The position numbers and the translations under genes were made by a program. The notes under the pieces were generated by a model. It was not told the DNA's origin and searched no databases. It was given only the letters and a program-made list of their open reading frames with translations. From Agromyces subbeticus DSM 16689 (lineage in GTDB: Bacteria; Actinomycetota; Actinomycetes; Actinomycetales; Microbacteriaceae), in NCBI RefSeq assembly GCF_000421565.1, contig NZ_ATXG01000014.1, forward strand, positions 1 through 64,000: a stretch of DNA of 64,000 bases, given 5' to 3'. Numbering within the stretch: position 1 is the stretch's first letter; each line of letters starts with the position of its first letter. Below are positions 1 through 10,230 of the stretch, piece by piece.

Positions 1-300
1 GACTTCACCGGCACCGGACTCGCGCCCATCACCGCCGACCACCTGGGCTGGACCCCGAACCTCATCGACGGCGGCGAATCCGGACAAGTCGCCGAAGGCG
101 ACCAGGTCGACACCATCCTCGACGACGGCCCCAACGCCGTCGGCCTCGTCGACCAGGAACTGCTCGCCATGGCCTTCAACTCCGGCGAGATCGCCACCGA
201 AGGCCAATGGACCGCCACCGCCGACCTCTTCCTCCGCACCCCCGCCACCGTCACCCCCGGCGACTACACCGCCAACCTCACCCTCTCCCTCTTCGAATAA
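1..300 (+). CDS. C-terminal part of a secreted or surface protein
   Basis: The frame is open from the left edge and ends with TAA at 298-300, giving 99 residues without a start. The end of the chain (PATVTPGDYTANLTLSLFE) has the alternating polar/hydrophobic pattern of a final beta-strand pair in Ig-like or WxL-type extracellular domains. No LPXTG or membrane anchor follows, so this product would be released or non-covalently bound. Codons are strongly C-ending. A strong hairpin terminator follows directly. Function is not recognisable; the extracellular beta-sandwich reading is inference from sequence texture. Confidence 0.6.
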   Translation, partial: DFTGTGLAPITADHLGWTPNLIDGGESGQVAEGDQVDTILDDGPNAVGLVDQELLAMAFNSGEIATEGQWTATADLFLRTPATVTPGDYTANLTLSLFE

Positions 301-316
301 CCACCCCAGAACACCC

Positions 317-356
317 AACGGGTGGGCGACGCGAGATTCGCGTCACCCACCCGTTT
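317..356 (+). terminator. Hairpin terminator after the edge gene
   Basis: Left arm 317-334 and right arm 338-355 pair over 18 positions with one mismatch around a 3-nt loop. The right arm runs into TTT. It closes the left-edge gene and lies between it and the convergent ygfZ. Confidence 0.8.
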
Positions 357-422
357 CGTGCGCTACGGCAGCTTTCGCGCGCGACAATAGTTCGCGCGCG
401 CGCAGCGAGCGTCTCGACCGCG

Positions 423-1583
423 TCAGAGCTTGCGAACGCCGAGCCGCGGGAGCCGCGGAACGTCGACGGCGGCACCGGAGTCGGCGGGCACGATCTCGAC
501 CTGCGCCGCCGCGACGTCGATGCCATGGCTCTGCACGATGAGCGGCAGGTCGGCGGGAACCGCTCGCTTGACGAGGGCGAGCGCGACCGGCCCGAGCTCG
601 TGGTGCATGACCGCGGTCGTGATGTGGCCGACGACCTTGCGCTCGGGCGCTTCACCCGACGCGGGCTCGGGTCGCACCTTCTCGCCGACGACCTCGTCGC
701 CCGGAGCGGGCAGCACCGTGTCGCTGCCGTCGAGGTGCAGCAGCACGAGTCGCCGCGGCGGGCGGCCGAGGTTCAGCACCTTCGCGACCGTCTCCTGACC
801 CTTGTAGCAGCCCTTGCCGAGGTCGACGGCGCTGCGCAGCCAATCGAGCTCGTGCGGAATGGTGCGGTCGTCGACCTCGGTCGCAAGCCTCGGGCGCCAG
901 GCCGCGACCCGCAGGGCCTCGGACGCGAGCGAGCCGGCGACCTCGGTGCGACCGGATGCGACCGCTGCCGCAGCCTCGGCGAGCGCGATGCGCGGCACGA
1001 TGCGCTCGATCCAGTGCCATTCGGACGCCGGGTGGCCGGACGCGTGGGCGTATTGGTGGCCGCCCGGACGCGGGTGCGCCCACGGGTCGACCCAGTCGAG
1101 GGCGACGCCGGCCGGCTCGAAGGCCGGCGTTGCGGCATCGAGCGCCGCCACCGACATCGCACCGAGCACGGCGACGTCTGCACTCGCATCGGCGACCTCG
1201 ACGCGCAGCATGAACCGCATGCGGTCGAGGAACGCCGCCAGCGGCGCGGCTTCGTCGCCCTCGACGACGAGCCAGGTGGTGGTGCCGTCGTCGATGACGT
1301 GTGCCGCGTGCTCGACGCGACCGGAGGCGTCGAGCAGGAGGGTCTCCGCGCCTTCGCCGGCGGGCAGGCGGTCGAGGGCCTGGCTCGCCATCGAGTGGAG
1401 CCAGCTCAGGCGATCCGGACCGGTGGCGGTCACGACACCGCGGTTCGAGAGATCGACGATCGCGTCGCCGCGTTCGAGGTGCCGCTGCTCGACGATGGGG
1501 TTGCCGTAGTGGCCGGCGACGCCGGCATCGACGCCCTCTGCGGCAACGGCGCCCGGGAGGGCGAGGAACGGTGAGGCGGTCAT
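423..1583 (-). CDS. ygfZ: YgfZ/GcvT-family folate-binding protein
   Basis: The 386-residue protein has the YgfZ signature KGCYKGQE at about residues 257-264, within the folate-binding fold shared with the aminomethyltransferase GcvT. Family members act in the cytoplasm, where they use tetrahydrofolate and help iron-sulfur cluster assembly or repair. The N-terminal part (DLSNRGVVTATGPDRLSWLH) is also typical. The start is the ATG at 1583, only 3 bp after the stop of the nitrobindin-like gene, so the two are probably cotranscribed. The family is clear; the substrate clients are unknown. Confidence 0.9.
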   Translation of the reverse strand: MTASPFLALPGAVAAEGVDAGVAGHYGNPIVEQRHLERGDAIVDLSNRGVVTATGPDRLSWLHSMASQALDRLPAGEGAETLLLDASGRVEHAAHVIDDGTTTWLVVEGDEAAPLAAFLDRMRFMLRVEVADASADVAVLGAMSVAALDAATPAFEPAGVALDWVDPWAHPRPGGHQYAHASGHPASEWHWIERIVPRIALAEAAAAVASGRTEVAGSLASEALRVAAWRPRLATEVDDRTIPHELDWLRSAVDLGKGCYKGQETVAKVLNLGRPPRRLVLLHLDGSDTVLPAPGDEVVGEKVRPEPASGEAPERKVVGHITTAVMHHELGPVALALVKRAVPADLPLIVQSHGIDVAAAQVEIVPADSGAAVDVPRLPRLGVRKL

Positions 1584-1586
1584 GAG

Positions 1587-2201
1587 TCAGTCGACCTTCG
1601 CGAGACGTGCCGACGCGTGGGTGCGTAGGTCTTGGCCGAGCGCGGCGATGTCCCACGCCCAGAGCAGATGGGCGTCGACGAGGCCGTAGAGGCGCGTGGC
1701 CGCCGCATAGTCTTTGGCGCCGCTCGTGCGCATCACCGCGTCGGTCGCGAGGTCGATGCGCGGCCCCTTGACCTCGCCGAGGTAGAGCTCGCTGACGCCG
1801 CCGGGGTGCACGAGGGACACCTCGATGTCGAAGCCGCCGTCGGCGTTGCGCAGCGTCTCGACGGCATCGGCGTCGGCGAATCGCGGCTCACCGAGGGCGG
1901 GCAGCATGCCGGGGCCCTGGTCGCCCTCGCCCCGCTGCCTGGCGAGCCGCCAGTAGCCGGTCTCGGTGACGAGCGGAGTCGGCTCGCCCACGGGGTCCGC
2001 CGGGATGAGCCAGGTGTACGAGGTGTAGTTCAGGTGCGGCAGGCCGTCGTGGCTGAAGCTCAGGCGCTGCCCGAACTCGTGCGTGACCGACTCATCACCG
2101 ATCTTGTAGTCGATGACGCCCGACCCCTCCCAGACGCCGAGGAGCCAGGAGAGCGGCACGAGCTCTGCCGGGAGATCGACGGGCAGCTCGATCATCGCCA
2201 C
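1587..2201 (-). CDS. Nitrobindin-like / FABP-family heme-binding protein (DUF1794)
   Basis: The 204-residue protein begins with LLGVWEGSGV, the GxWxGxG motif of the beta-barrel nitrobindin family. Relatives bind ferric heme and isomerise peroxynitrite to nitrate in the cytosol. It sits directly upstream of ygfZ with a 3-bp gap, a pairing that fits a role in protecting iron-sulfur or heme chemistry from reactive nitrogen (inference). It could also be a plain lipocalin-like binder. The start ATG at 2201 gives the usual N-terminal length of the family. Confidence 0.82.
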   Translation of the reverse strand: MAMIELPVDLPAELVPLSWLLGVWEGSGVIDYKIGDESVTHEFGQRLSFSHDGLPHLNYTSYTWLIPADPVGEPTPLVTETGYWRLARQRGEGDQGPGMLPALGEPRFADADAVETLRNADGGFDIEVSLVHPGGVSELYLGEVKGPRIDLATDAVMRTSGAKDYAAATRLYGLVDAHLLWAWDIAALGQDLRTHASARLAKVD

Positions 2202-2215
2202 GCCTTCACCGGCAC

Positions 2216-2332
2216 CTAGCGCTGGCCCTTGAAGAGCTTGTAGACGACGACGCCGCTGACCCAGGCGATCGCAAGGCTCGCGAGACCCAGCAAGCCGATG
2301 AAGAGGAGTTCGAGGGCGAGCAGCTCAGACAT
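2216..2332 (-). CDS. 38-residue single-pass membrane protein
   Basis: A short frame from ATG at 2332 to TAG at 2216 encodes MSELLALELLFIGLLGLASL followed by AIAWVSGVVVYKLFKGQR. It is one hydrophobic helix of about 28 residues with an acidic N-terminus and a basic C-terminal tail, suggesting N-out/C-in insertion. It lies 14 bp upstream of the nitrobindin-like gene on the same strand, so it may lead that transcript. It is too short to assign to a family with confidence. The clean amphipathic layout and tight packing support a real gene; function is unknown. Confidence 0.6.
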   Translation of the reverse strand: MSELLALELLFIGLLGLASLAIAWVSGVVVYKLFKGQR

Positions 2333-2350
2333 GATCCGAGTCTATCGCCC

Positions 2351-2665
2351 TCACGCCGCCGTGACGGGCGCCACCGCGAGTGCGGCGAGCGCCACGAGGG
2401 CGGCGGCGCCGGCGACGCTCCAGCTCGTCCGCAGCACGAACCCCTCGGGCCGTCGGGTCGCGAACTGCACGACGAGAGCACCGACGACGGATGCCGCGAG
2501 CACGACGCCGAGCGCATCGAAGACACCGAGCCGCGAGGTGTCGCCCAACCAGGTCTCGGTGCCCGAATAGGCGAGCGTCACGACCAGGGCGGCACCGAGG
2601 AGTGCGATCGCCCAGACGATCGCGATGCCGCGCCATCCGCTGCCCGTGTTCGCGTCGGCATTCAT
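2351..2665 (-). CDS. Small integral membrane protein, hypothetical
   Basis: The 104-residue protein has three predicted membrane segments: about residues 13-32 (IAIVWAIALLGAALVVTLAY), 47-66 (GVFDALGVVLAASVVGALVV) and 80-102 (SWSVAGAAALVALAALAVAP). There is a short hydrophilic N-terminus and a basic ATRRPEG loop. No catalytic motif is visible. It is upstream of the 38-residue membrane protein and nitrobindin genes on the same strand and is divergent from the GlnR-like regulator, with a 77-bp intergenic region. Function is unknown. Confidence 0.6.
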   Translation of the reverse strand: MNADANTGSGWRGIAIVWAIALLGAALVVTLAYSGTETWLGDTSRLGVFDALGVVLAASVVGALVVQFATRRPEGFVLRTSWSVAGAAALVALAALAVAPVTAA

Positions 2666-2742
2666 CGTCTCCCCGTTCGTGTCGCGGAGCGCCCGTCGGC
2701 GTCCCGTAGTATTGACCGCACCTTACTACTGGAGGGTGTGGC

Positions 2743-3432
2743 GTGGCGCAGCTGCTGATCTTGTCGCCGGCGGCCAACAACGATGTTCTTCCGGCTCTGT
2801 CACTCCTGACTCACCGAACGCGGATCATTCCCGCTTCGCCTGAGCAGCTGGTCAGAGCGCCCGAATCCGATCTCGTCTTCCTCGACGCCCGCACCAATCT
2901 CGCCGGCGCGAAGGCCCTCTCGCAGATCCTCCGCACCACGGGCCTCTCGGTGCCGCTGATCCTCATCGTCACCGAGGGCGGCCTCACCGCCGTCACGCCC
3001 GATTGGGGTCTCGACGACGTCGTGCTCGAGCACGCCGGCCCGGCGGAGCTCGATGCGCGCATCCGGCTCGCCATCGGCCGCTCGCAGTCCTCGCAGCCGA
3101 GCGAGCGCATCCAGACCTCGGGCGTCGTGATCGACGAGGCGAGCTACTCGGCGAAGGTGCACGGCCGCACGCTCGACCTCACGTACAAGGAGTTCGAGCT
3201 GCTCCGCTTCCTCGCCGCCCACCCGTCGCGGGTGTTCACCCGTGAGCAGTTGCTCAGCGAAGTGTGGGGCTACGACTACTTCGGCGGCACGCGCACGGTC
3301 GACGTGCACGTGCGGCGACTGCGCGCGAAACTGGGCGACCTCGACAGCCTGATCGGCACCGTGCGCAACGTCGGCTACCGCTTCAACGTGCACGAGGAAG
3401 ACGACCGCGAGCAGAGCCCGGTCGCCCGCTAG
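2743..3432 (+). CDS. GlnR-like OmpR/PhoB-type orphan response regulator
   Basis: The 229-residue protein has a degenerate receiver domain (about 1-105) and a C-terminal winged-helix domain (about 125-222). DNA-binding hallmarks are [30 protein letters not shown] and [16 protein letters not shown]. The whole resembles actinobacterial GlnR: Asp48 lies in VFLDAR, but the acidic pocket of normal receivers is lacking and no kinase is encoded nearby. GlnR proteins control nitrogen assimilation in other actinobacteria; the same role here is inference. The start is GTG at 2743, preceded by GGAGGG. The stop abuts that of the convergent peroxiredoxin gene. Confidence 0.85.
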   Translation: MAQLLILSPAANNDVLPALSLLTHRTRIIPASPEQLVRAPESDLVFLDARTNLAGAKALSQILRTTGLSVPLILIVTEGGLTAVTPDWGLDDVVLEHAGPAELDARIRLAIGRSQSSQPSERIQTSGVVIDEASYSAKVHGRTLDLTYKEFELLRFLAAHPSRVFTREQLLSEVWGYDYFGGTRTVDVHVRRLRAKLGDLDSLIGTVRNVGYRFNVHEEDDREQSPVAR

Positions 3433-3945
3433 TCACGAGTGCAATTCGCGCGACTGCGGCTCCGCCGAGGCATCCGTCGCCCTTGTGAGGGCCGTGACGA
3501 CCTCGTTCCGCGAGAAGTTGCCGGTCGGCAATGCTCTCGCGCGCACGGCGAGCAGCACGCCCTCCTCGTCGACGACGAAGGTTCCGCTGTGCTGCAGGCC
3601 GAGGAATCGACCGAGGCCGATGTCGTCGTGCCCAGCGCCCGACGCCCAGACCTCGGCGCGCGTGCCCCTCGCCCGGCGCACGCTGCGCTCGGTGACGACG
3701 GCCTGCCGGGCACCGCCCGGGAGGATCAGCACGAACGCGGCATCCGCGACTTCTCCGGCATCGAACAGTCGCTCGATCGCGCCGGCGTGGGCGAGGCAGA
3801 CGGGGCACGTGCTCGACCGCATGAAGTACACGATCGCGCGCCGGCCGTCGCGCACCACGGCGAGCGTCGAGCGAAGGCCGCGCGCGTCGACCAGGGCGAT
3901 GTCGGGCAGCGCGGAACCGACGGCGGGAACGATGGGCTGGGGCAT
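3433..3945 (-). CDS. AhpC/TSA-type peroxiredoxin-like protein
   Basis: The 170-residue thioredoxin-fold protein carries SSTCPVC with Cys47 and Cys50, so it may act as an atypical two-Cys peroxiredoxin or a thiol reductase. Later family features include SGTFVVDEEGVLLAV. It probably reduces hydroperoxides in the cytoplasm. GAGGAG lies about 6 nt upstream of the ATG at 3945. It is divergent from a MarR regulator with a repeat-rich control region between them, which suggests oxidant-dependent control by that regulator (inference). Confidence 0.8.
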   Translation of the reverse strand: MPQPIVPAVGSALPDIALVDARGLRSTLAVVRDGRRAIVYFMRSSTCPVCLAHAGAIERLFDAGEVADAAFVLILPGGARQAVVTERSVRRARGTRAEVWASGAGHDDIGLGRFLGLQHSGTFVVDEEGVLLAVRARALPTGNFSRNEVVTALTRATDASAEPQSRELHS

Positions 3946-3987
3946 AATGACTCCTCGAGACGCGTGGCGAGCCGGACCGCATGATTG

Positions 3988-4050
3988 CGCAACCCGGTTG
4001 CGTATATTGTCAGGGTGGTTGCGTTCATTGTCAAGGAGGTTGCGTAGTCA
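3988..4050 (+). promoter_or_regulatory. Three repeats at 21-bp period plus inverted repeat, likely MarR operator
   Basis: Copies GGTTGCGTATATTGTCA (3996-4012), GGTTGCGTTCATTGTCA (4017-4033) and GGTTGCGTAGTCA (4038-4050) start exactly 21 bp apart. An inverted arm CGCAACC (3988-3994) faces GGTTGCG (3996-4002) with a 1-nt spacer. The array fills the space between the peroxiredoxin and marR starts and overlaps the marR ribosome site, as expected for an autoregulatory operator. Confidence 0.7.
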
Positions 4051-4499
4051 TGCATGAAGACGCTCTCGACGCATTCACGGAACTCCGGCACGACGACCTC
4101 GGCCTGCTGCTCACGGGCGCGGCATCCGCGATGACTCGACGTGCGCTCTCCGAAGTGGCCGCGACGGGGCACCCGCTCGTGCGCGCCTCGCACATCGCGG
4201 TCTTCATGGGCCTCGAGGCGACCGGCACCAACATCTCGACGCTCGCCGAACGTGCTGGCATCAGCCGGCAGGCGATGGCGGCGCTCGTGAAGGAGGTCGT
4301 GCAGATCGGCTACGTGACCACTCGACCCGATGCCGTCGACCGTCGAGCCGTGCGCGTCGAGCTCACCGATGCCGGTGCCCGCTTCTGCCGCGACGTGGCG
4401 GCCGTGTCGCGGCGGCTGACGGCGCAGTGGGAGGCGCGGTTCGGCACCGAGCGACTCGAATCGCTCAGAGCGCAGTTGCGCGACCTCGCGGGGCAATGA
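4050..4499 (+). CDS. MarR-family transcriptional regulator
   Basis: The 149-residue protein has a winged helix-turn-helix: the recognition region is NISTLAERAGISRQAMAALVKEVVQIGYV, and the wing is RPDAVDRRAVRVELTDAGA. The ATG at 4050 is preferred because GGAGG lies 10 nt upstream. An in-frame extension to 3981 would translate the operator repeats into a Cys-rich heptad and is unlikely. One Cys (RFCRDV) near the C-terminus could be redox-active, but this is untested. Probable control of itself and of the divergent peroxiredoxin is inferred from the intergenic repeats. Confidence 0.87.
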   Translation: MHEDALDAFTELRHDDLGLLLTGAASAMTRRALSEVAATGHPLVRASHIAVFMGLEATGTNISTLAERAGISRQAMAALVKEVVQIGYVTTRPDAVDRRAVRVELTDAGARFCRDVAAVSRRLTAQWEARFGTERLESLRAQLRDLAGQ

Positions 4500-4570
4500 T
4501 TCGCCGGCCCGTCATGCACCCGTGACACCGGCTTCATCGACCCGTCGCAGGCCAATGGCATGATGAGGGG

Positions 4571-6759
<2,189 letters not shown>

Positions 6760-6763
<4 letters not shown>

Positions 6764-7695
6764 CCACCGCGGTCTACGCCGCCGGTGCCGTGTGCTGGCG
6801 CCTCATCGACGGCAAGGTGCACGTGCTGGTCATCCATCGCACCGTCTACGGCGACGTGACGATCCCCAAGGGCAAGGTCGACCCCGGCGAGTCGCTGCCG
6901 CAGACGGCAGTGCGCGAGATCGCCGAAGAGACCGGGCTGGCGGTCGCGCTCGGCGTGCCCCTCGGCGTCTCCCGGTACCCGCTGCCGAGCGGCCGTGAGA
7001 AGATCGTGCACTACTGGGCCGCCGAGGTGAGCGAGCGGGCCGTGCAGCGGTCGACGTTCAAGCCGAACGCCGAGGTCGCGGCCCTCGAGTGGGTCACGGT
7101 CAAGCGGGCCAGGGGCTATCTCAGCTACGAGCCCGACGTCGAGATCCTCGACGCCTTCGCGAAGTTGCTCGACCAGGCGGTGACCTCGACCTTCGCGATC
7201 GCCCTCGTGCGGCACGGCAAGGCAGTCGGCCGCTCCGCTTGGAAGGGCACGGATGCCACGCGGCCGCTCACCGAGCGCGGTGTCGAGCAGGCCGCCGGCC
7301 TCGTGTCGACGCTCGCGGCCTGGGCTCCGAAGCGCATCGTGTCGAGCCCGGCCGTGCGGTGCGTCACGACCGTGACGCCGCTCGCAGCCGCGAGCGGCAT
7401 CAAGATCAAACGGGAAGCGGGCATCAGCCAAGACGCCTGGGAATCGGGCGACGACGAGGTGCGACGCGTCGTGGGCAAGCGGGTGCGATCGGGCAAGAGC
7501 GCGATCATCTGCAGTCATGGCCCGGTGCTGCCCGAGATCATGCGCGAGGTGGCGCTTGCCACCGGCACTCCCCTGGGCTCCTACGTGACGGATGCCGCGG
7601 GGCTCGAGGCCGGCGCGTTCAGCGTCGTGCACCTCTCGGCCACGAGCCCCGGTTCGGGCATCATCGCCATCGAGACGCACGCGCCGCGGGCCTGA
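6760..7695 (+). CDS. mutT1: MutT1-type Nudix hydrolase fused to histidine phosphatase
   Basis: The N-terminal domain has a complete Nudix box at about residues 38-60 ([20 protein letters not shown] then TGL). The C-terminal domain begins with the histidine-phosphatase motif LVRHGKA near residue 150 and has a second His in [10 protein letters not shown]. This 311-residue two-domain form matches mycobacterial MutT1, which hydrolyses 8-oxo-dGTP, 8-oxo-GTP and diadenosine polyphosphates. GTG at 6760 overlaps the ppk1 stop (GTGA). Coupling to polyphosphate kinase suggests nucleotide-polyphosphate housekeeping (inference). Confidence 0.9.
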
Positions 7696-7758
7696 CGGCG
7701 ACGCATGCCGCGTGATCCCGGTCGACCGATCGAAAGATCCACCGAGGAGTAACAGAAT

Positions 7759-8883
7759 ATGACCGACGACGTCGCGATCGAGGTACGTCACGACGAACTG
7801 GACGACCTGCGAGACCGGCTGCTGCGCACTCGCTGGTCCCCTGATTGGCCGAGCACCGGGTGGGCGGCGGGCACCGAGCAGACCGAATTGCGGCGCCTGA
7901 CCGCCTACTGGGCCGACGGTTTCGATTGGCATGCGCAGCAGCAGGCCATCAACGACTTGCCCTGGGCGGTCGCGATGATCGACGCGATCCCGGTGCGCTA
8001 CCTGCGATTCGACGCTGAGCGCACCGGCGCGGTGCCGCTGATCCTCACGAACGGTTGGCCGAGCACCGCGCTCGAGCTCGTCGAACTCGCCCGGCGGCTC
8101 GCCGCCCCATCTCGCTACGGCGGCGACGCGGCCGACTCGTTCACCGTCATCGTTCCGGCGCTGCCCGGCTTCCCGTTCTCGCCGCAGCGAGCAACGCATG
8201 AAGAGCAGACGCATGAACTCTGGCACCGCCTCATGCACGACGAGCTCGGATTCGAGCGCTACGGAGCGCACGGGGGCGATCTGGGCGCGGGAATCACCTC
8301 GAGACTGGCACAGGCTCACCCCGAGTCGGTGATCGGGATCCACTTGCTTGCGGTCGCGGCGCCCACCGATGTCGACGATGCCGCACTGTCTGCACGAGAG
8401 CGTGCCTACGTGGACGAAGTGAAGGCCTGGGTGGCTGCCGAAGGCGGTTACCAACATGAGCAGCAGACACGGCCGCTCAGCCTCGCTCCCGCGTTGTCCG
8501 ACTCGCCGACGGGCCTCCTGGCATGGATCATCGAGAAGTATCGTGCTTGGAGCGACAGCGGCGGTGACCTCTCGTCACGGTTCAGCGACGACTTCCTGCT
8601 GACGCAGGCGTCGCTCTACTGGTTCACGAACTCGATCTCCACCTCCTTCCGACCGTATTGGGAGTTCGCAGCGGGCCTGACCACACGTGTCGTCAGGGTG
8701 GATGTCCCGACCGCCGTGGCGGTCTTCCCCCGCGACCTGACTCGCCCGCCACGTGAGTGGGCGGAGCGCACCTACAACGTGGTCCGATACACCGAGTTGC
8801 CACAAGGCGGTCACTTCGCACCGCATGAGGAGCCCGATCTCCTCGCCGCGGATCTGCACGAGTTCTTCCACTCGCTCCGCTGA
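7759..8883 (+). CDS. Epoxide hydrolase-like alpha/beta hydrolase
   Basis: The 374-residue protein starts with an EHN domain (VRHDELDDLRDRLLRTRW) like microsomal-type epoxide hydrolases. It then has an oxyanion-hole NGWPST, a nucleophile Asp in GGDLGAG near residue 174, and a catalytic His in QGGHFAPHEEP near 351. The family opens epoxides to diols; the true substrate is unknown. It sits between mutT1 and pstS, a place with no obvious link to phosphate, and its codon choice looks slightly less GC-ending than its neighbours, so acquisition is possible but not shown. GAGGAGTAA precedes the ATG. Confidence 0.85.
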   Translation: MTDDVAIEVRHDELDDLRDRLLRTRWSPDWPSTGWAAGTEQTELRRLTAYWADGFDWHAQQQAINDLPWAVAMIDAIPVRYLRFDAERTGAVPLILTNGWPSTALELVELARRLAAPSRYGGDAADSFTVIVPALPGFPFSPQRATHEEQTHELWHRLMHDELGFERYGAHGGDLGAGITSRLAQAHPESVIGIHLLAVAAPTDVDDAALSARERAYVDEVKAWVAAEGGYQHEQQTRPLSLAPALSDSPTGLLAWIIEKYRAWSDSGGDLSSRFSDDFLLTQASLYWFTNSISTSFRPYWEFAAGLTTRVVRVDVPTAVAVFPRDLTRPPREWAERTYNVVRYTELPQGGHFAPHEEPDLLAADLHEFFHSLR

Positions 8884-8935
8884 GTCGCGCACTGGTGCCG
8901 GCGCCACCGGGCGCGAGGCCAGGGCGACAGCGGTC

Positions 8936-8953
8936 GTTCACCTGCTGTTTACC
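8936..8953 (+). promoter_or_regulatory. PHO-box-like direct repeat upstream of pstS
   Basis: GTTCACC (8936-8942) and GTTTACC (8947-8953) form a direct repeat with 11-bp spacing, the layout of PhoP-binding PHO boxes described in Streptomyces (GTTCACC units every 11 nt). It lies 95 bp upstream of the pstS start. A PhoP regulator is not encoded in this window. Confidence 0.72.
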
Positions 8954-9047
8954 GTCGTGGCGGAAGCTCGTAAGGCGCACTCATTAGCGTCGCAGGCGGG
9001 TCGGCACCGGCCCACACCCTGCATACGAACCCCGGAAGGGAATTCAC

Positions 9048-10139
9048 GTGAATCTCAAGCGTTTCGGCGTGCCCGCCGTTGTCGCCGTCACGGCGGCGAT
9101 CGCGCTCAGCTCCTGTGCCTCGAACGAAGGCGGCGGAGCGCCGTCGGAGTCGGCATCGACGCTCGCGGGCAACCTCGTCGGCGCGGGCGCCTCCTCGCAG
9201 GACGCCGCACAGCAGTCGTGGATCGCCGGTTTCCAGACCGCGAACCCCGACGTCACCATCGACTACGACCCCTCCGGATCGGGTGCGGGTCGCGAGACCT
9301 TCCTCGAAGGCGCCAGCGACTTCGCCGGTTCCGACCGTGCGTTCAAGGACGACGAGATCGCCGCCGGCGGCTTCAAGAAGTGCGCGCCCGACTCGAGCCT
9401 CGTCGAGCTGCCGCTCTACATCTCGCCGATCGCCGTGATCTTCAACGTCGAGGGTGTCGACTCGCTCGACCTCGATGCAGCGACCGTGGCGGGCATCTTC
9501 GCCGGCACGATCTCCAACTGGAACGACCCGGCGATCGCCGCGACGAACCCCGACGCGACGCTCCCCGACCTGGCGATCACGCCCGTGCACCGCTCGGACG
9601 ACTCGGGCACCACCGAGAACTTCACCGAGTACCTCGGTGCAGCGGCTGCCGATGTCTGGACCTGGGAAGCCGACGGCGTGTGGCCGTTCGAGGGTGGCGA
9701 AGCCGCCCAGGGCACCTCGGGCCTCGTCGACGCCGTGACCAACGGCAACGGCACCATCGGCTACGCCGACGCTTCGCGCGCCGGTGACCTCGGCACCGTC
9801 GCGATCCAGGTCGGCGACGAGTTCGTGCCGTACTCGCCCGAGGCCGCGGCCGCCATCGTCGACGCCTCGCCGTTCGCCGAAGGCCGCGCAGAGGGCGACC
9901 TCGCCATCGAGATCGACCGCACGTCCGAAGAGGCCGGCGTGTACCCGATCGTGCTCGTGAGCTACCTCATCGCGTGCGGCCAGTACGAGGACCCGGCGAA
10001 CGTCGAACTCGTCAAGGGCTACCTTTCGTACATCGCGAGCCCCGAGGGCCAGGAAGTCGCCGCGACGGACGCCGGCTCGGCGCCCATCTCGGACACGCTC
10101 CGCGAGAAGATCACTGCTGCGATCGACTCGATCAAGTAG
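9048..10139 (+). CDS. pstS: Phosphate ABC transporter substrate-binding lipoprotein
   Basis: The 363-residue protein has a signal peptide ending in a lipobox (ALSSC, Cys near residue 24) followed by a Ser/Gly/Ala linker. The mature part has phosphate-binding motifs: GAGASSQ, DYDPSGSGAGRETFLEG, FAGSDRAF and HRSDDSGTTENFTEYL. It captures phosphate outside the membrane for PstCAB. A PHO-box-like repeat lies upstream. A perfect 13-bp hairpin just after the stop would let pstS accumulate above the permease genes. GAAGGGAA precedes the GTG at 9048. Confidence 0.96.
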   Translation: MNLKRFGVPAVVAVTAAIALSSCASNEGGGAPSESASTLAGNLVGAGASSQDAAQQSWIAGFQTANPDVTIDYDPSGSGAGRETFLEGASDFAGSDRAFKDDEIAAGGFKKCAPDSSLVELPLYISPIAVIFNVEGVDSLDLDAATVAGIFAGTISNWNDPAIAATNPDATLPDLAITPVHRSDDSGTTENFTEYLGAAAADVWTWEADGVWPFEGGEAAQGTSGLVDAVTNGNGTIGYADASRAGDLGTVAIQVGDEFVPYSPEAAAAIVDASPFAEGRAEGDLAIEIDRTSEEAGVYPIVLVSYLIACGQYEDPANVELVKGYLSYIASPEGQEVAATDAGSAPISDTLREKITAAIDSIK

Positions 10140-10146
10140 TAGGTTC

Positions 10147-10183
10147 GTGCCCGACCCCGATCGTCAGCGACGGGGTCGGGCAC
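10147..10183 (+). terminator. Intra-operon hairpin between pstS and pstC
   Basis: GTGCCCGACCCCG (10147-10159) pairs perfectly with CGGGGTCGGGCAC (10171-10183) around an 11-nt loop. There is no T-tract. It sits 8 bp after the pstS stop and 47 bp before pstC, so it probably acts as a partial terminator or 3'-end stabiliser. Confidence 0.75.
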
Positions 10184-10230
10184 GATCGCGTCTCCAGAAT
10201 CCGGAACACGAAACCCGAGGATCGCACCAG

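Noticed and set aside
3981-4049. N-terminal extension of MarR with repeated Cys-rich heptads (GCVYCQG, GCVHCQG)
   Set aside because: The repeats are phased DNA repeats over the operator, and the ribosome site GGAGG lies downstream of that possible start, before the ATG at 4050.
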